Below are positions 26,858 to 36,022 of a DNA stretch of 64,000 bases, one piece after another. This DNA is from an uncultured Erysipelotrichaceae bacterium (GTDB taxonomy: Bacteria > Bacillota_I > Bacilli_A > Erysipelotrichales > Erysipelotrichaceae), in the NCBI GenBank assembly GCA_945877255.1, contig CAMCRE010000002.1, forward strand, positions 1 through 64,000, given 5' to 3'. Every line of letters begins with the position of its first letter. The stretch's first letter is position 1. The notes beneath the pieces are model-generated. The model searched no databases. It saw only the letters and a list, made by a program, of their open reading frames with translations, and was not told the origin of the DNA. The translations under genes were made by a program, and so were the position numbers.

Positions 26858-29800
26858 ATGAAAGAAAAAGCAAACAGACTGTTACGTTTAAAAGCGAAAA
26901 AAATAGCCAAAAATACAGCGTGTATGACAATAGTAGCAGGTATTGTTTTATCAAATGGGATAGTACCTCGTGCTGGAGTTGATGTTTGGACGAAAACAGG
27001 AGAGAAAATTACTGATGTCCAAAGTCTTACACAGGAAAACATTGGTACTATCCAATATTCTAGAGGTGCAACACCGCAAAGATATGCTGGTTTTGATACA
27101 TTCAAAACAACATGGACGATTGATGAAGTGATAGAGAATGGTGTAAAAGTACATTATGTAAATGTAAAACATGTTTTCAATGAAAGAAGAGATAGATTCA
27201 CTCGTCACTTCGTAGTATTCAATATTCCAAAATCACTATATGAACCGGAATATATTGTTCGTAAAGTTTATGAGCATCCAACAAATACCACACCAACAAA
27301 CACTTGGAATTTTTCAACATGGACTTCTGAACCAAGACCTATTACTTATGAAGGAAAAGAATACTCAACATCTAGATGGGCAGAAAGTAAACGTTATGTT
27401 CGTCCGAACCCACAATTTGGTGAGGTGTTAGAGTCAGACGGACAAGTTGCTGTAAAACAAATTGCACCAAATACAATTACGGATAGAATTTCAGTAGAAT
27501 CTGGACGTTGGGAACACGACTGGTCTCGTATTGACTGGCGATATCAAACAGACGGAAATGGCGTAATCAATACAAAAACAATATTTGACAGTGCTATAAA
27601 AGATCAATCTCGTTCTATTTATATTGATGATCGTTCTGCTGCTTCACATACAGTTACGTATGAGTTTAGAGCAAGAGTTAAAGATTATAATGCGCCAATG
27701 AATTTCTTACTTGGTTATAATCAAGCTGCTGGTGGATGGAATAGTTATGCTGCAGTATTTGGTGAAACACCAGATAATCGTCCGTACAATGTTAGATTTC
27801 CATTAACACTTCCACAAAAAACAATTGTGAATAGTTTAGAAGTGATAGATGAAAATGCAAAAAACACTATCAAACAAAGAATACAAGCAGCAAATGCTGA
27901 TTTATTTAATGAAAACAACAGCACAAAAAAAGCAGTAACATCGATTGAAAAAATTACAGTTCCGAGTTCTGCAAATAATGGTGAAAAAGTAATAGTTGAA
28001 TATACTGATGGTACGCGTAATGAAATAAATATGAGTGCTGTTGTTGTGAAAAAGGTTGTGGCAACACCTCCAACTACAACAATGACGCCACCAGCTGTCG
28101 TTACAGCACTTCAATACAATGAAGCTGATAGAACAGCAGAAACACCAATGGGTAATAAAGACTCAAAAGGAACACAGACAGGATTTCCGACTTATCTACA
28201 TACTTATACAGAAAAACAATCAATGACACGTATTCAATTACCAGAGAAGAAGACTGTTACCGATGTGGGAGCGTTGAAAAATCCAAGTACAACTGGATTG
28301 GATCCAAATAATTCATCTAAAACTGCTCAAGACTTATGGAATGAAAAATTACGTGAAATAAAACAGATAAACAATATTGCTGGAACAGGAAGATATCCTA
28401 CAGGAACAGCGATAAATGGTATTGGAACGCGTTCATCAAGTGACGGTGTAACTGAAGATTCGAGTAGAGCACATTTATCTTCCGCTGAATTAAAAATCAC
28501 AAATGGGGTTATTGAAGGTATTTTAATTAGAGGGCCTCGATATGGGGATGAACAAGTTGTAGATGCAGGGATTATTACATCAGACATGTTATTTAAAAAA
28601 CAAGAAGCAGTTGACCCTCTTCCACCATTAAAAGAACAAGCAAAACAAACAATAGAAGGGCTACAATTATCAAATACTGATAAAGATAATTTTAAAAATC
28701 AAATAACAGCTGCAACTTCACAAGAAGAAATTGAAAGAATTGTTGGAGAAGCTAAGAAAAAAGAAGCAGAAATTCAAAAAGCAAAAGAAGAAGCTAAAGC
28801 AGAAATAGATAAACTGACATATTTGACAGAGCAAGAAAAAACAACTGCAAAACAAAATATAGATAGTAAATTTACAAAAGAAGAAGTTGCTCCTATCGTT
28901 GATGAGGCAGTTAGAAGTAATTTAGAGAAAGCTAAGCAAAAAGCGAATGAAGCAATAGCAGCATTAGAAAAATTACCACAAGATCAAAAAGCTATATTTA
29001 CAGAAAAAGTAAATCAAGCACCAACTGTTGAACAAGTGAAAAAAGCATTAGAAGAAGCAATACAAGCGGACGCGGCTATTACACTTCAAGAAGAAGCGGA
29101 TAAGTTAAAACAAAATGCAAAAGATGCAATTGATAGTATAGTTGGTTTAACTAACGAACAAAAAGAAGAGTTTAAAAGAAGAGTAGATAATGCAACAACT
29201 TCTCGTGAAATAAATGATATTTTAGAAGAAGCAAAAGGATTACCACAAGTAAACTCTGCAAAAGAAAAAATTGATGCACTAGATAATCTAAATAATGCAC
29301 AAAAACAAGCATTAAAAGATGCTATTGAAAATGATAAAACAGATTACAACATCAATGCAGTCTTGACAGAAGCAAAAGAACTTGATAATGCAATGAAATA
29401 TTTAAAAGAGCTTCAAGCACAAGCTGATGAACTTAAAAATACAGATAAATATCAAAATGCAAGTAATGAATCAAAAACTAACTTAGATTCTGCACTTAAT
29501 GCTGCAAAAAATGTGACGCCTACAGCAACAGGAACAAATCAAGATAAGCAAAGTGTTGATACATTAATTGATAACTTGAAAAAAGCTATTACTGCATTAG
29601 CAGAAACGCCAAGAGAACAAATTGCAGATAAGACAGGATTACAAGCTGAATATGATAAATCACCAAGTGTTAAAGAATCTACAAAATTTACTACAGCAGA
29701 TCCAGATTTAAAAGCAGCATATGAAGAAGAACTTACAAAAGCAAAAGCGGTATTAGATAAACCAAATGCAACGCAAAACGAAATCGATGATGCACTTAAC

Positions 29801-32800
29801 AGATTACAAACAGCAAGATATGCATTAAATGGACAAGAACCTGTAAATAAAAATCCACAAATAGTGACGCAACCACATTCAATTGTTGTGTTTAAAGATA
29901 CAGCTATCACAAACCCAATTATAACAGGGGAATTTAGTGATGATGGTGCTGTCGCAAATATTAAAATGATGAACAATGATGGTAATACAGAAAATGTAAT
30001 GGGTGGATTATCAGTTGCAATCGTTGATGGACAAGATGGTAAGAAACAAGCACAAATTACAGGAACGCCAACGGCAGATGTAGGAACACAAGAGCGAAAA
30101 TTACAATTAACAGATGACACAGCAAAAACAACTTTAACGAATGCTTTCAAAGTATTTGTTGTGGATGCAAATGTAAAAGATCAAGAGGCAATTCAAGTGC
30201 AACCAGGTACGACATTAACAGTTGCGGATGTTAAAAATAAAATTCAATTAAGTTCTAGTGATACTTCAGATGCAAATAAAATTGATTTTGATGTAATATT
30301 ACCTGAAAATGTACCAACTAGTGGACAAAATCAAGTTGTAAATGCAATCGTTCGTTTAAAAGCAGCAGATGTTGCTTCAGATGATTTTAAAAATAACTTT
30401 GTTGCACAAGATAAAGTTGTTCCGGTTACTGTAAACTTTGTAACTTATGCAGCCACTATATCTGAAACAACACCAAGCGATACAAACCCAGTATTGATTA
30501 ATACTACAACTCCAACAACAGATGAAGATAAAAATGCGTTGATTGAAGCAGTGAAAAATGCGAATAAAAATGAGGATAACACATCTAAATTCCCAAATGG
30601 AACAAATTTTGTAGCGGATGAAAACGGAGTAGTAACTATAACATATCCAGATCGTTCAACAGATACTGTAACAGTTCCATTCAAACAAAAAGATAGTGAA
30701 AAATACAATCCGACAGCACAAGAGTTCCCAATAAATTCTCCTGCTGTTCAAGATCAACAATTGACGGATGAAGAAAAAACTACAATTCAAAATGCAGTAA
30801 CAATACCTGATGGATCACAAGGAACAGTAGTTGTACCTACTGATGCGAAAGTTATTATTAAAGATAACGTACCAGTTGTAAAAGTTATTGTGCGTTATCC
30901 AGATAATACTGAAGATGAAGTATTTGTGCCTGTTCGTCAACAAGACAAAGGAAAATATAATCCGCAATTAGTAGAGGCAGTAGAAGTACCAATTAGTGTC
31001 CCAACAAATATTGGTACAGTAATTGAAAATGAATTAGACAAAGAAGCGATCAAAAACAACGTTGATGTACCTGCTATAAATGGTGGTGAAAAACCAGTTG
31101 TTTCTAAAGAAATTGTTTCAGAAATAAAAGAAGGAACAAATGATCACGCTGGTAAAAAAGTTGTCGAAGTCGAAATAACTTATGCAGACAATTCAAAAGA
31201 AAAAATAGAAGTACCAGTTAAACAAGCTGATAAAGAAGTTAAAGAACCAACACTTAAACAAAAAGAAAATGGTGATGCTGATGTCGCATTAATAAGCACT
31301 AAAGCTGAAGCTGATGTAGTTGTTTCTGATGAAGATAAAGCAAAAATTATGGATAAAGTACAACTTCCAGAAAATGGGACACCTACAATTTCTGAAAACG
31401 CAAAAATTGAATTAAATGAAAGCGGCGTTCCAGTAGTTGAAGTTAAAGTAACATATCCAGATAAAACTTTTGACACAATTAAAGTGCCAGTTAAACAAGC
31501 TGATAATGTAGTTTATGAACCAGAAGTAGTAACAGAAGCAGTGAAAATCAATAGTAGTACTGAAGATCAAACATTAATCGTTGACCAAACAGATAAAGAT
31601 GCGATTATTGCTGGAGTTACTGTACCAACAGTTGCACAAAATGACGCAATACCAACAGTTACTTTATTAGAAAATCCAGTTGTAAAAGTTGAAAATGGAA
31701 AACCAGTAGTAGAAGCAGTCGTAACTTATGCAGACGGAAGTCAAGATATTGTAAAAGTTCCGGTAATCCAAAAAGAGAACGCTGCTAAAGAACCAACTTT
31801 AAAAACAAAAGAAAACGGAGAAGTAGATAAAGCAATTGTTCTGTCACCAACAACTGAAGGAACAACAATAACTGAGCAATCTGATAAAGATGCAATTATC
31901 GCAAAAGTTAATGTACCTGAGGGAGGAACAGCGGAAGTTGTTGAACCAAGTGTAGTTAAATTAGACCAAATCGGAAATCCGGTAGTTGAAGTTAAAGTGA
32001 CATATCAAGATGGAACGTTTGATACAATAAAAGTACCAGTTAAACAAGCTGAAAAAGAAATTAAAGAACCTGAGCTTAAGAAAAAAGAAAATGGTGATGT
32101 TGATGTTGCATTAATAAGCACTAAAGCCGAAGCTGATGTAGTTGTTTCTGATGAAGATAAAGCAAAAATTATGGATAAAGTACAACTACCAGAAAATGGA
32201 ATACCTACAATTTCTGAAAATGCAAAAATTGAATTAAATGAAAATGGCGTTCCAGTAGTTGAAGTTATAGTAACGTATCCAGATAAAACTTTTGATACAA
32301 TAAAAGTACCAGTTAAAACATCAGATAACGTTGTTTATGAACCAACACTTAAAGCTCAAGAAGTATTAGTTTCTGTAGATACTAAAGAAGGAACGCAATT
32401 AACAGAAGGCGATAAAGCGAAAGTAATCGCTAATGTCGAAGTTCCAGCAGTAAATGAAAATTCTGCACCAGTTTCAAGTATTAAACTTGAAGGAGAAAGT
32501 ATCGTTAAAGAAGGTGAAAAATCAGGAGTATTTGTGGTGGTAAGGTATGAAGACGGCACTATTGACAGAATTTTTGTTCCGGTTGTAACAGATACTGATA
32601 AAGATGGTTTCTCTGATGAAGAAGAACAACAAGCAAATACAAACCATGAAAATCCTGCTGAAACACCACAAGGACACAGTTCAGCTGAAAGATTAGACCC
32701 AACATGGAAAAACCCAGTTGTTGTTGTGGATGTATTAGCATTGACTGCTGAAGAAAAAACAAATGTTGAAAATGAAATTAGAAAACATAATGTTTTACCT

Positions 32801-33685
32801 GAAGGAACAGTGATTAATGTTGGAAACAACGGAAATGTAACAGTTGTGTATCCAGATGGATCAATTGATTACATTGAAGCAAATGTTATAAGAGAAGCTG
32901 ATATTCCTGTTGTTGCACCAACAGTAGAAGTTAAAGATGGCGAAGTTATTATTACTCCACCACAAGAACATGTAACATCTCTGGATATCACTTATACACC
33001 AGAAGGACAAACACAACCGATAACAGTTACTGTAATAAAAGATAAAACTGGAACATGGAATATTCCAACAGATTCAGATTTAAAATTAAACGATGATGGA
33101 ACGATTTCAATTCCAAAAGATAAAGTAGCTGATGGAACAGAAGTTGGTGTTTTAGCTAAGAATAAAGATAAATTAGCAGACACAGTTTCAACAGTACTTG
33201 TTCCTAAAGATGAAAATTCAACTACAGCAAATGATGTTTTACCAGAAAAATCTGAAATTACTGCACAACCAAACGGTGATATAGTGATCATTCCGGGAGA
33301 AAATGCAACGGTAATTGAAATTACATATACACCAGAAGGACAAACACAACCTGTAAAAGTGGCAGTGGAAAAAGATGGTAACACATGGAAATTGCCGGAA
33401 GGGAATACAGATTTAGTAATAAAAGATGGAACAGTAATTATTCCTGAAAATAAAGTACAAGGTGGCACAGCAATATTAGTTGTTTCTAAAAATGGTGAAG
33501 CAGTGTCAAAAGAAATTGCTTCGATTGTTACACCAGTAAAACAAAAAACAAATAATGCAGTGATTACAAAATCAAAAGATCATGTAAAAACAAATGATGT
33601 TTCAAACGTTACTTTATATTCTCAATTAATGGCAATAGCAGTAGGGATGTTAGTGTTCTTAGGCTTGAAAAAGAAAAAAGACTAA
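26858..33685 (+). CDS. giant mosaic cell-surface protein (GA, FIVAR, YPDG and Ig-like repeats)
   Basis: 2275 residues. N-terminal basic segment and hydrophobic run (about 23-34) form a signal peptide. Residues 40-585 are a non-repetitive, possibly adhesive head. About 589-845 are five GA-type three-helix modules (pattern LTxEQK), a type that can bind albumin. About 845-990 are two FIVAR-like segments. About 995-1200 resemble Ig/cadherin folds. About 1200-2010 are nine YPDG/Rib-like repeats (VEVKVTYPD..FDTIKVPVKQ), interrupted near 1912 by DTDKDGFSDEEE, a calcium-binding thrombospondin-3-like motif. Two Ig-like repeats (YTPEGQTQP) follow. The C-terminus has a hydrophobic helix and KKKKD, but the expected LPxTG is replaced by VKTND (2243-2247). 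The AAAGGGG ribosome-binding sequence is good. Likely an adhesin; its ligand is unknown. Confidence 0.88.
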   Translation: MKEKANRLLRLKAKKIAKNTACMTIVAGIVLSNGIVPRAGVDVWTKTGEKITDVQSLTQENIGTIQYSRGATPQRYAGFDTFKTTWTIDEVIENGVKVHYVNVKHVFNERRDRFTRHFVVFNIPKSLYEPEYIVRKVYEHPTNTTPTNTWNFSTWTSEPRPITYEGKEYSTSRWAESKRYVRPNPQFGEVLESDGQVAVKQIAPNTITDRISVESGRWEHDWSRIDWRYQTDGNGVINTKTIFDSAIKDQSRSIYIDDRSAASHTVTYEFRARVKDYNAPMNFLLGYNQAAGGWNSYAAVFGETPDNRPYNVRFPLTLPQKTIVNSLEVIDENAKNTIKQRIQAANADLFNENNSTKKAVTSIEKITVPSSANNGEKVIVEYTDGTRNEINMSAVVVKKVVATPPTTTMTPPAVVTALQYNEADRTAETPMGNKDSKGTQTGFPTYLHTYTEKQSMTRIQLPEKKTVTDVGALKNPSTTGLDPNNSSKTAQDLWNEKLREIKQINNIAGTGRYPTGTAINGIGTRSSSDGVTEDSSRAHLSSAELKITNGVIEGILIRGPRYGDEQVVDAGIITSDMLFKKQEAVDPLPPLKEQAKQTIEGLQLSNTDKDNFKNQITAATSQEEIERIVGEAKKKEAEIQKAKEEAKAEIDKLTYLTEQEKTTAKQNIDSKFTKEEVAPIVDEAVRSNLEKAKQKANEAIAALEKLPQDQKAIFTEKVNQAPTVEQVKKALEEAIQADAAITLQEEADKLKQNAKDAIDSIVGLTNEQKEEFKRRVDNATTSREINDILEEAKGLPQVNSAKEKIDALDNLNNAQKQALKDAIENDKTDYNINAVLTEAKELDNAMKYLKELQAQADELKNTDKYQNASNESKTNLDSALNAAKNVTPTATGTNQDKQSVDTLIDNLKKAITALAETPREQIADKTGLQAEYDKSPSVKESTKFTTADPDLKAAYEEELTKAKAVLDKPNATQNEIDDALNRLQTARYALNGQEPVNKNPQIVTQPHSIVVFKDTAITNPIITGEFSDDGAVANIKMMNNDGNTENVMGGLSVAIVDGQDGKKQAQITGTPTADVGTQERKLQLTDDTAKTTLTNAFKVFVVDANVKDQEAIQVQPGTTLTVADVKNKIQLSSSDTSDANKIDFDVILPENVPTSGQNQVVNAIVRLKAADVASDDFKNNFVAQDKVVPVTVNFVTYAATISETTPSDTNPVLINTTTPTTDEDKNALIEAVKNANKNEDNTSKFPNGTNFVADENGVVTITYPDRSTDTVTVPFKQKDSEKYNPTAQEFPINSPAVQDQQLTDEEKTTIQNAVTIPDGSQGTVVVPTDAKVIIKDNVPVVKVIVRYPDNTEDEVFVPVRQQDKGKYNPQLVEAVEVPISVPTNIGTVIENELDKEAIKNNVDVPAINGGEKPVVSKEIVSEIKEGTNDHAGKKVVEVEITYADNSKEKIEVPVKQADKEVKEPTLKQKENGDADVALISTKAEADVVVSDEDKAKIMDKVQLPENGTPTISENAKIELNESGVPVVEVKVTYPDKTFDTIKVPVKQADNVVYEPEVVTEAVKINSSTEDQTLIVDQTDKDAIIAGVTVPTVAQNDAIPTVTLLENPVVKVENGKPVVEAVVTYADGSQDIVKVPVIQKENAAKEPTLKTKENGEVDKAIVLSPTTEGTTITEQSDKDAIIAKVNVPEGGTAEVVEPSVVKLDQIGNPVVEVKVTYQDGTFDTIKVPVKQAEKEIKEPELKKKENGDVDVALISTKAEADVVVSDEDKAKIMDKVQLPENGIPTISENAKIELNENGVPVVEVIVTYPDKTFDTIKVPVKTSDNVVYEPTLKAQEVLVSVDTKEGTQLTEGDKAKVIANVEVPAVNENSAPVSSIKLEGESIVKEGEKSGVFVVVRYEDGTIDRIFVPVVTDTDKDGFSDEEEQQANTNHENPAETPQGHSSAERLDPTWKNPVVVVDVLALTAEEKTNVENEIRKHNVLPEGTVINVGNNGNVTVVYPDGSIDYIEANVIREADIPVVAPTVEVKDGEVIITPPQEHVTSLDITYTPEGQTQPITVTVIKDKTGTWNIPTDSDLKLNDDGTISIPKDKVADGTEVGVLAKNKDKLADTVSTVLVPKDENSTTANDVLPEKSEITAQPNGDIVIIPGENATVIEITYTPEGQTQPVKVAVEKDGNTWKLPEGNTDLVIKDGTVIIPENKVQGGTAILVVSKNGEAVSKEIASIVTPVKQKTNNAVITKSKDHVKTNDVSNVTLYSQLMAIAVGMLVFLGLKKKKD
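31262..31522 (+). repeat. near-identical long repeat, copy 1
   Basis: About 260 bases inside the surface-protein gene (one YPDG module) that recur at 32084-32344 with only a few substitutions. The copies are exactly 822 bases (274 codons) apart. Confidence 0.9.
32084..32344 (+). repeat. near-identical long repeat, copy 2
   Basis: Second copy of the 31262-31522 module. Both encode STKAEADVVVSDEDKAKIM and the following YPDK segment, differing at a few residues. Confidence 0.9.
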
Positions 33686-33724
33686 TAAAATGAAAATCAA
33701 TTAAATTCCGATTGATGTTGTACT

Positions 33725-33760
33725 AAAAAACATATCTAACAAAACTAGATATGTTTTTTT
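33725..33760 (+). terminator. terminator of the surface-protein gene
   Basis: AAAAAACATATCT and AGATATGTTTTTT form a 13-pair stem followed by further T residues. Confidence 0.85.
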
Positions 33761-33871
33761 TATATCACTTGATTAAAAAAGTATATTTTTCATTAATAAT
33801 AAAAAATATGAACTATTTATAATATTCAATTCAAGAATGAAAACATCAAATTTATAAAAAAATAGAGATTG

Positions 33872-33880
33872 TGGTATAAT
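33872..33880 (+). promoter_or_regulatory. promoter of trhP1-trhP2-proS
   Basis: TGGTATAAT at 33872-33880, a perfect extended -10, 25 bases before the start codon. Confidence 0.65.
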
Positions 33881-33904
33881 ATAATTATTAAATTGAGGTA
33901 TATT

Positions 33905-34789
33905 ATGAATATTATAACAACAGCAACAACAATTGATGCTATAGAAAAAATGGCGAATGCAGGTGCAACAGGCATCATTTTTTCAACGCCGTATTTTTCA
34001 ACGCGTGCGGATCATTATTTTGATATTAGTGAATTAAAAAACATCAAAACAGAATGTAGAAAATACAACGTTAAAATGTATGTTAGTGTACTAAGAATAT
34101 TCACGGATGAAGAAACTGAAAAAATGGTTAATCATTTAAAATTTTTAAAAAATTTAGATGTAGACGGAATATATTTCTCAGATTTAGGGACACTTTATTT
34201 AGCACAAACTTTAAATATGGAAAATAAAATGATTTTCAATCCAGATACATTAATCACAAACTCAGAAGATGTAAATTTATATTTAGAACAAGGGTGTCAG
34301 ATGATTACACTAGCTAAAGAAATAACTTTTGATGAAATTTGTGAAATTGCTTCTAAGAGTAAAGGTGAAATAGAAGTTATCGTACATGGAAGATTAAATA
34401 TGTTTTATTCAAAAAGAAATTTATTATCAAATTATCAAGAACATTTAGGAAATGAAAGAAGTCTCAAAAATAATTATAATTTATACTTGATTGAAGAAAA
34501 AAGACAAGATAAATTTCCAATTATTGAAGACGATTTAGGCACACATATTTTTACTGGTTTTACACTATGTAGTTTTAATGAAGTAAATGAAATTATTCGT
34601 GCAGGAGTGAATAATATTCGTATTGAAGGAATATTTAAAACAACTGATGAAATTTGTGAAATAATTAAAGATTACAAATCAGTCATAAATAAAGAAAAAG
34701 ATGCAAAAATGTTGTTTGAGAGATACTATCAATTAGATGATAGTATTTCAACAGGTTTTTTACACAACAAAACAATTGCGAAGAGGTAG
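33905..34789 (+). CDS. trhP1: U32 peptidase-like tRNA hydroxylation protein TrhP1
   Basis: 294 residues. Short member of the U32 family, matching YrrN of Bacillus subtilis, which works with YrrO (next gene) in prephenate-dependent formation of 5-hydroxyuridine at tRNA position 34. Seen motifs are MANAGATGIIFSTPYFSTRA near the start and IEVIVHGRLNMFYSKRNLLSNY, which is the family signature without the cysteines of the longer partner. The frame can be extended upstream to 33869, but GAGG is spaced for the ATG at 33905. The next gene starts one base after its stop. Sure of the family, moderately sure of the role. Confidence 0.82.
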   Translation: MNIITTATTIDAIEKMANAGATGIIFSTPYFSTRADHYFDISELKNIKTECRKYNVKMYVSVLRIFTDEETEKMVNHLKFLKNLDVDGIYFSDLGTLYLAQTLNMENKMIFNPDTLITNSEDVNLYLEQGCQMITLAKEITFDEICEIASKSKGEIEVIVHGRLNMFYSKRNLLSNYQEHLGNERSLKNNYNLYLIEEKRQDKFPIIEDDLGTHIFTGFTLCSFNEVNEIIRAGVNNIRIEGIFKTTDEICEIIKDYKSVINKEKDAKMLFERYYQLDDSISTGFLHNKTIAKR

Positions 34790-34790
34790 T

Positions 34791-36014
34791 ATGGAAAAAG
34801 TAGAATTATTAGCACCAAGTGGAGATTTAGCAAGGCTAAAAATTGCGGTTATGTATGGTGCAAATGCTGTATACATAGGTGGAAAGAAGTTTTCTTTACG
34901 AGCAAGAGCGAGTAATTTTGAAATTTCAGATATCAAAGAAGGTGTAGAGTTTGCAAAACAATATAACGCAAAAGTAATGGTAACTGTTAATATGGTCCCC
35001 CACGAAGAAGATTTAGAGGGATTAGAGGAATATTTAATTCAATTAGATGAAATTGGTGTTTTTGCGGTAATATGTGCTTCATTTACGATTGCAAAAACAG
35101 CTTTAAAAGTTAGAAAAAATATGGAGGTACATTTAAGTACTCAAAATTCAAGTACGAATAGTAGTGTTGTAAAGTTCTGGAAAAATATAGGTGTAGATCG
35201 AGTTGTTCTAGGAAGAGAACTGACGATTGAAGAAACAGAAGAAACGATGAAAAACGTTGATTTACCGATTGAAGTATTTATACACGGAGGAATGTGTAGT
35301 GCATATTCAGGACGTTGTACATTAAGTAATAGTATGACTGCACGTGACGCTAATCGTGGTGGCTGTGCACAAAGTTGTCGTTGGAAATATAAGCTTTATG
35401 AAAATGATATCGTAATATCTGATATAGAAGATCCGTTTTCAATGAGTTCGAAAGATTTAATGACATTGGATTATATCCCAAGATTATTAGACGCAAAAGT
35501 TGCAAGTTTAAAAATTGAAGGACGTATGAAATCAATGTATTATATAGCTGTTGTTGTAAAAGCGTATCGTATTTTAATTGATGAATATTATGAAAAAGGA
35601 TTTGTGAGTCCAGAAACACTTGAATATTGTAAAAAAGAAATAGCACGTGCAGAAAGCAGATTAACGAGCAGTGGCTTTTATGGTGGAATACCTACGGCAT
35701 ACGGACACTTATACGGTATTAATGGTGCAGGAGTTATTCAAGATTATGTTGCACATGTAATGGAAGATAGTGAAAATGGTATTACAAAAATTCAAGTAAA
35801 AAATAATTTCACGATAGACGATACATTAGAATTATTTTCACATTGTAAAGCTAATCAAAAAATGGACACAATACAACTATGGAATGAAGAAAATGAACAA
35901 GTTGAGGTGGCTAATCGACCCATGCAAATATTATATTTAAAATCAAACATTAAAATGCATAAAGATGATTTAATTAGAAAATATGAACTACAAATAAGAG
36001 AAAATGTGTATTAG
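34791..36014 (+). CDS. trhP2: U32 family tRNA hydroxylation protein TrhP2
   Basis: 407 residues. Starts MEKVELLAPSGDLARLKIAV, the usual beginning of U32 proteins, and carries the full signature EVFIHGGMCSAYSGRC with further cysteines in RDANRGGCAQSCRW, proposed iron-sulfur ligands. Corresponds to YrrO of Bacillus subtilis. An upstream frame overlaps trhP1, but GAGG (34783-34786) points to the ATG at 34791. It is paired with trhP1 and followed by proS after 8 bases. Confidence 0.85.
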   Translation: MEKVELLAPSGDLARLKIAVMYGANAVYIGGKKFSLRARASNFEISDIKEGVEFAKQYNAKVMVTVNMVPHEEDLEGLEEYLIQLDEIGVFAVICASFTIAKTALKVRKNMEVHLSTQNSSTNSSVVKFWKNIGVDRVVLGRELTIEETEETMKNVDLPIEVFIHGGMCSAYSGRCTLSNSMTARDANRGGCAQSCRWKYKLYENDIVISDIEDPFSMSSKDLMTLDYIPRLLDAKVASLKIEGRMKSMYYIAVVVKAYRILIDEYYEKGFVSPETLEYCKKEIARAESRLTSSGFYGGIPTAYGHLYGINGAGVIQDYVAHVMEDSENGITKIQVKNNFTIDDTLELFSHCKANQKMDTIQLWNEENEQVEVANRPMQILYLKSNIKMHKDDLIRKYELQIRENVY

Positions 36015-36022
36015 GAGGAAAT

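Noticed and set aside
31262-32344. CRISPR or other array
   Set aside because: The repeats are protein-coding modules of about 260 bases in one frame. No short, regularly spaced direct repeats exist in the window.
26858-33685. Long minus-strand and alternative-frame open frames opposite the surface-protein gene
   Set aside because: They are shadows of the repetitive coding strand: low-complexity Ser/Phe/Val-rich translations without ribosome-binding sites.
35987-36022. T-box leader before proS (and before serS or gltX)
   Set aside because: All three synthetase genes begin within 0-10 bases of the preceding gene, leaving no room for a T-box.
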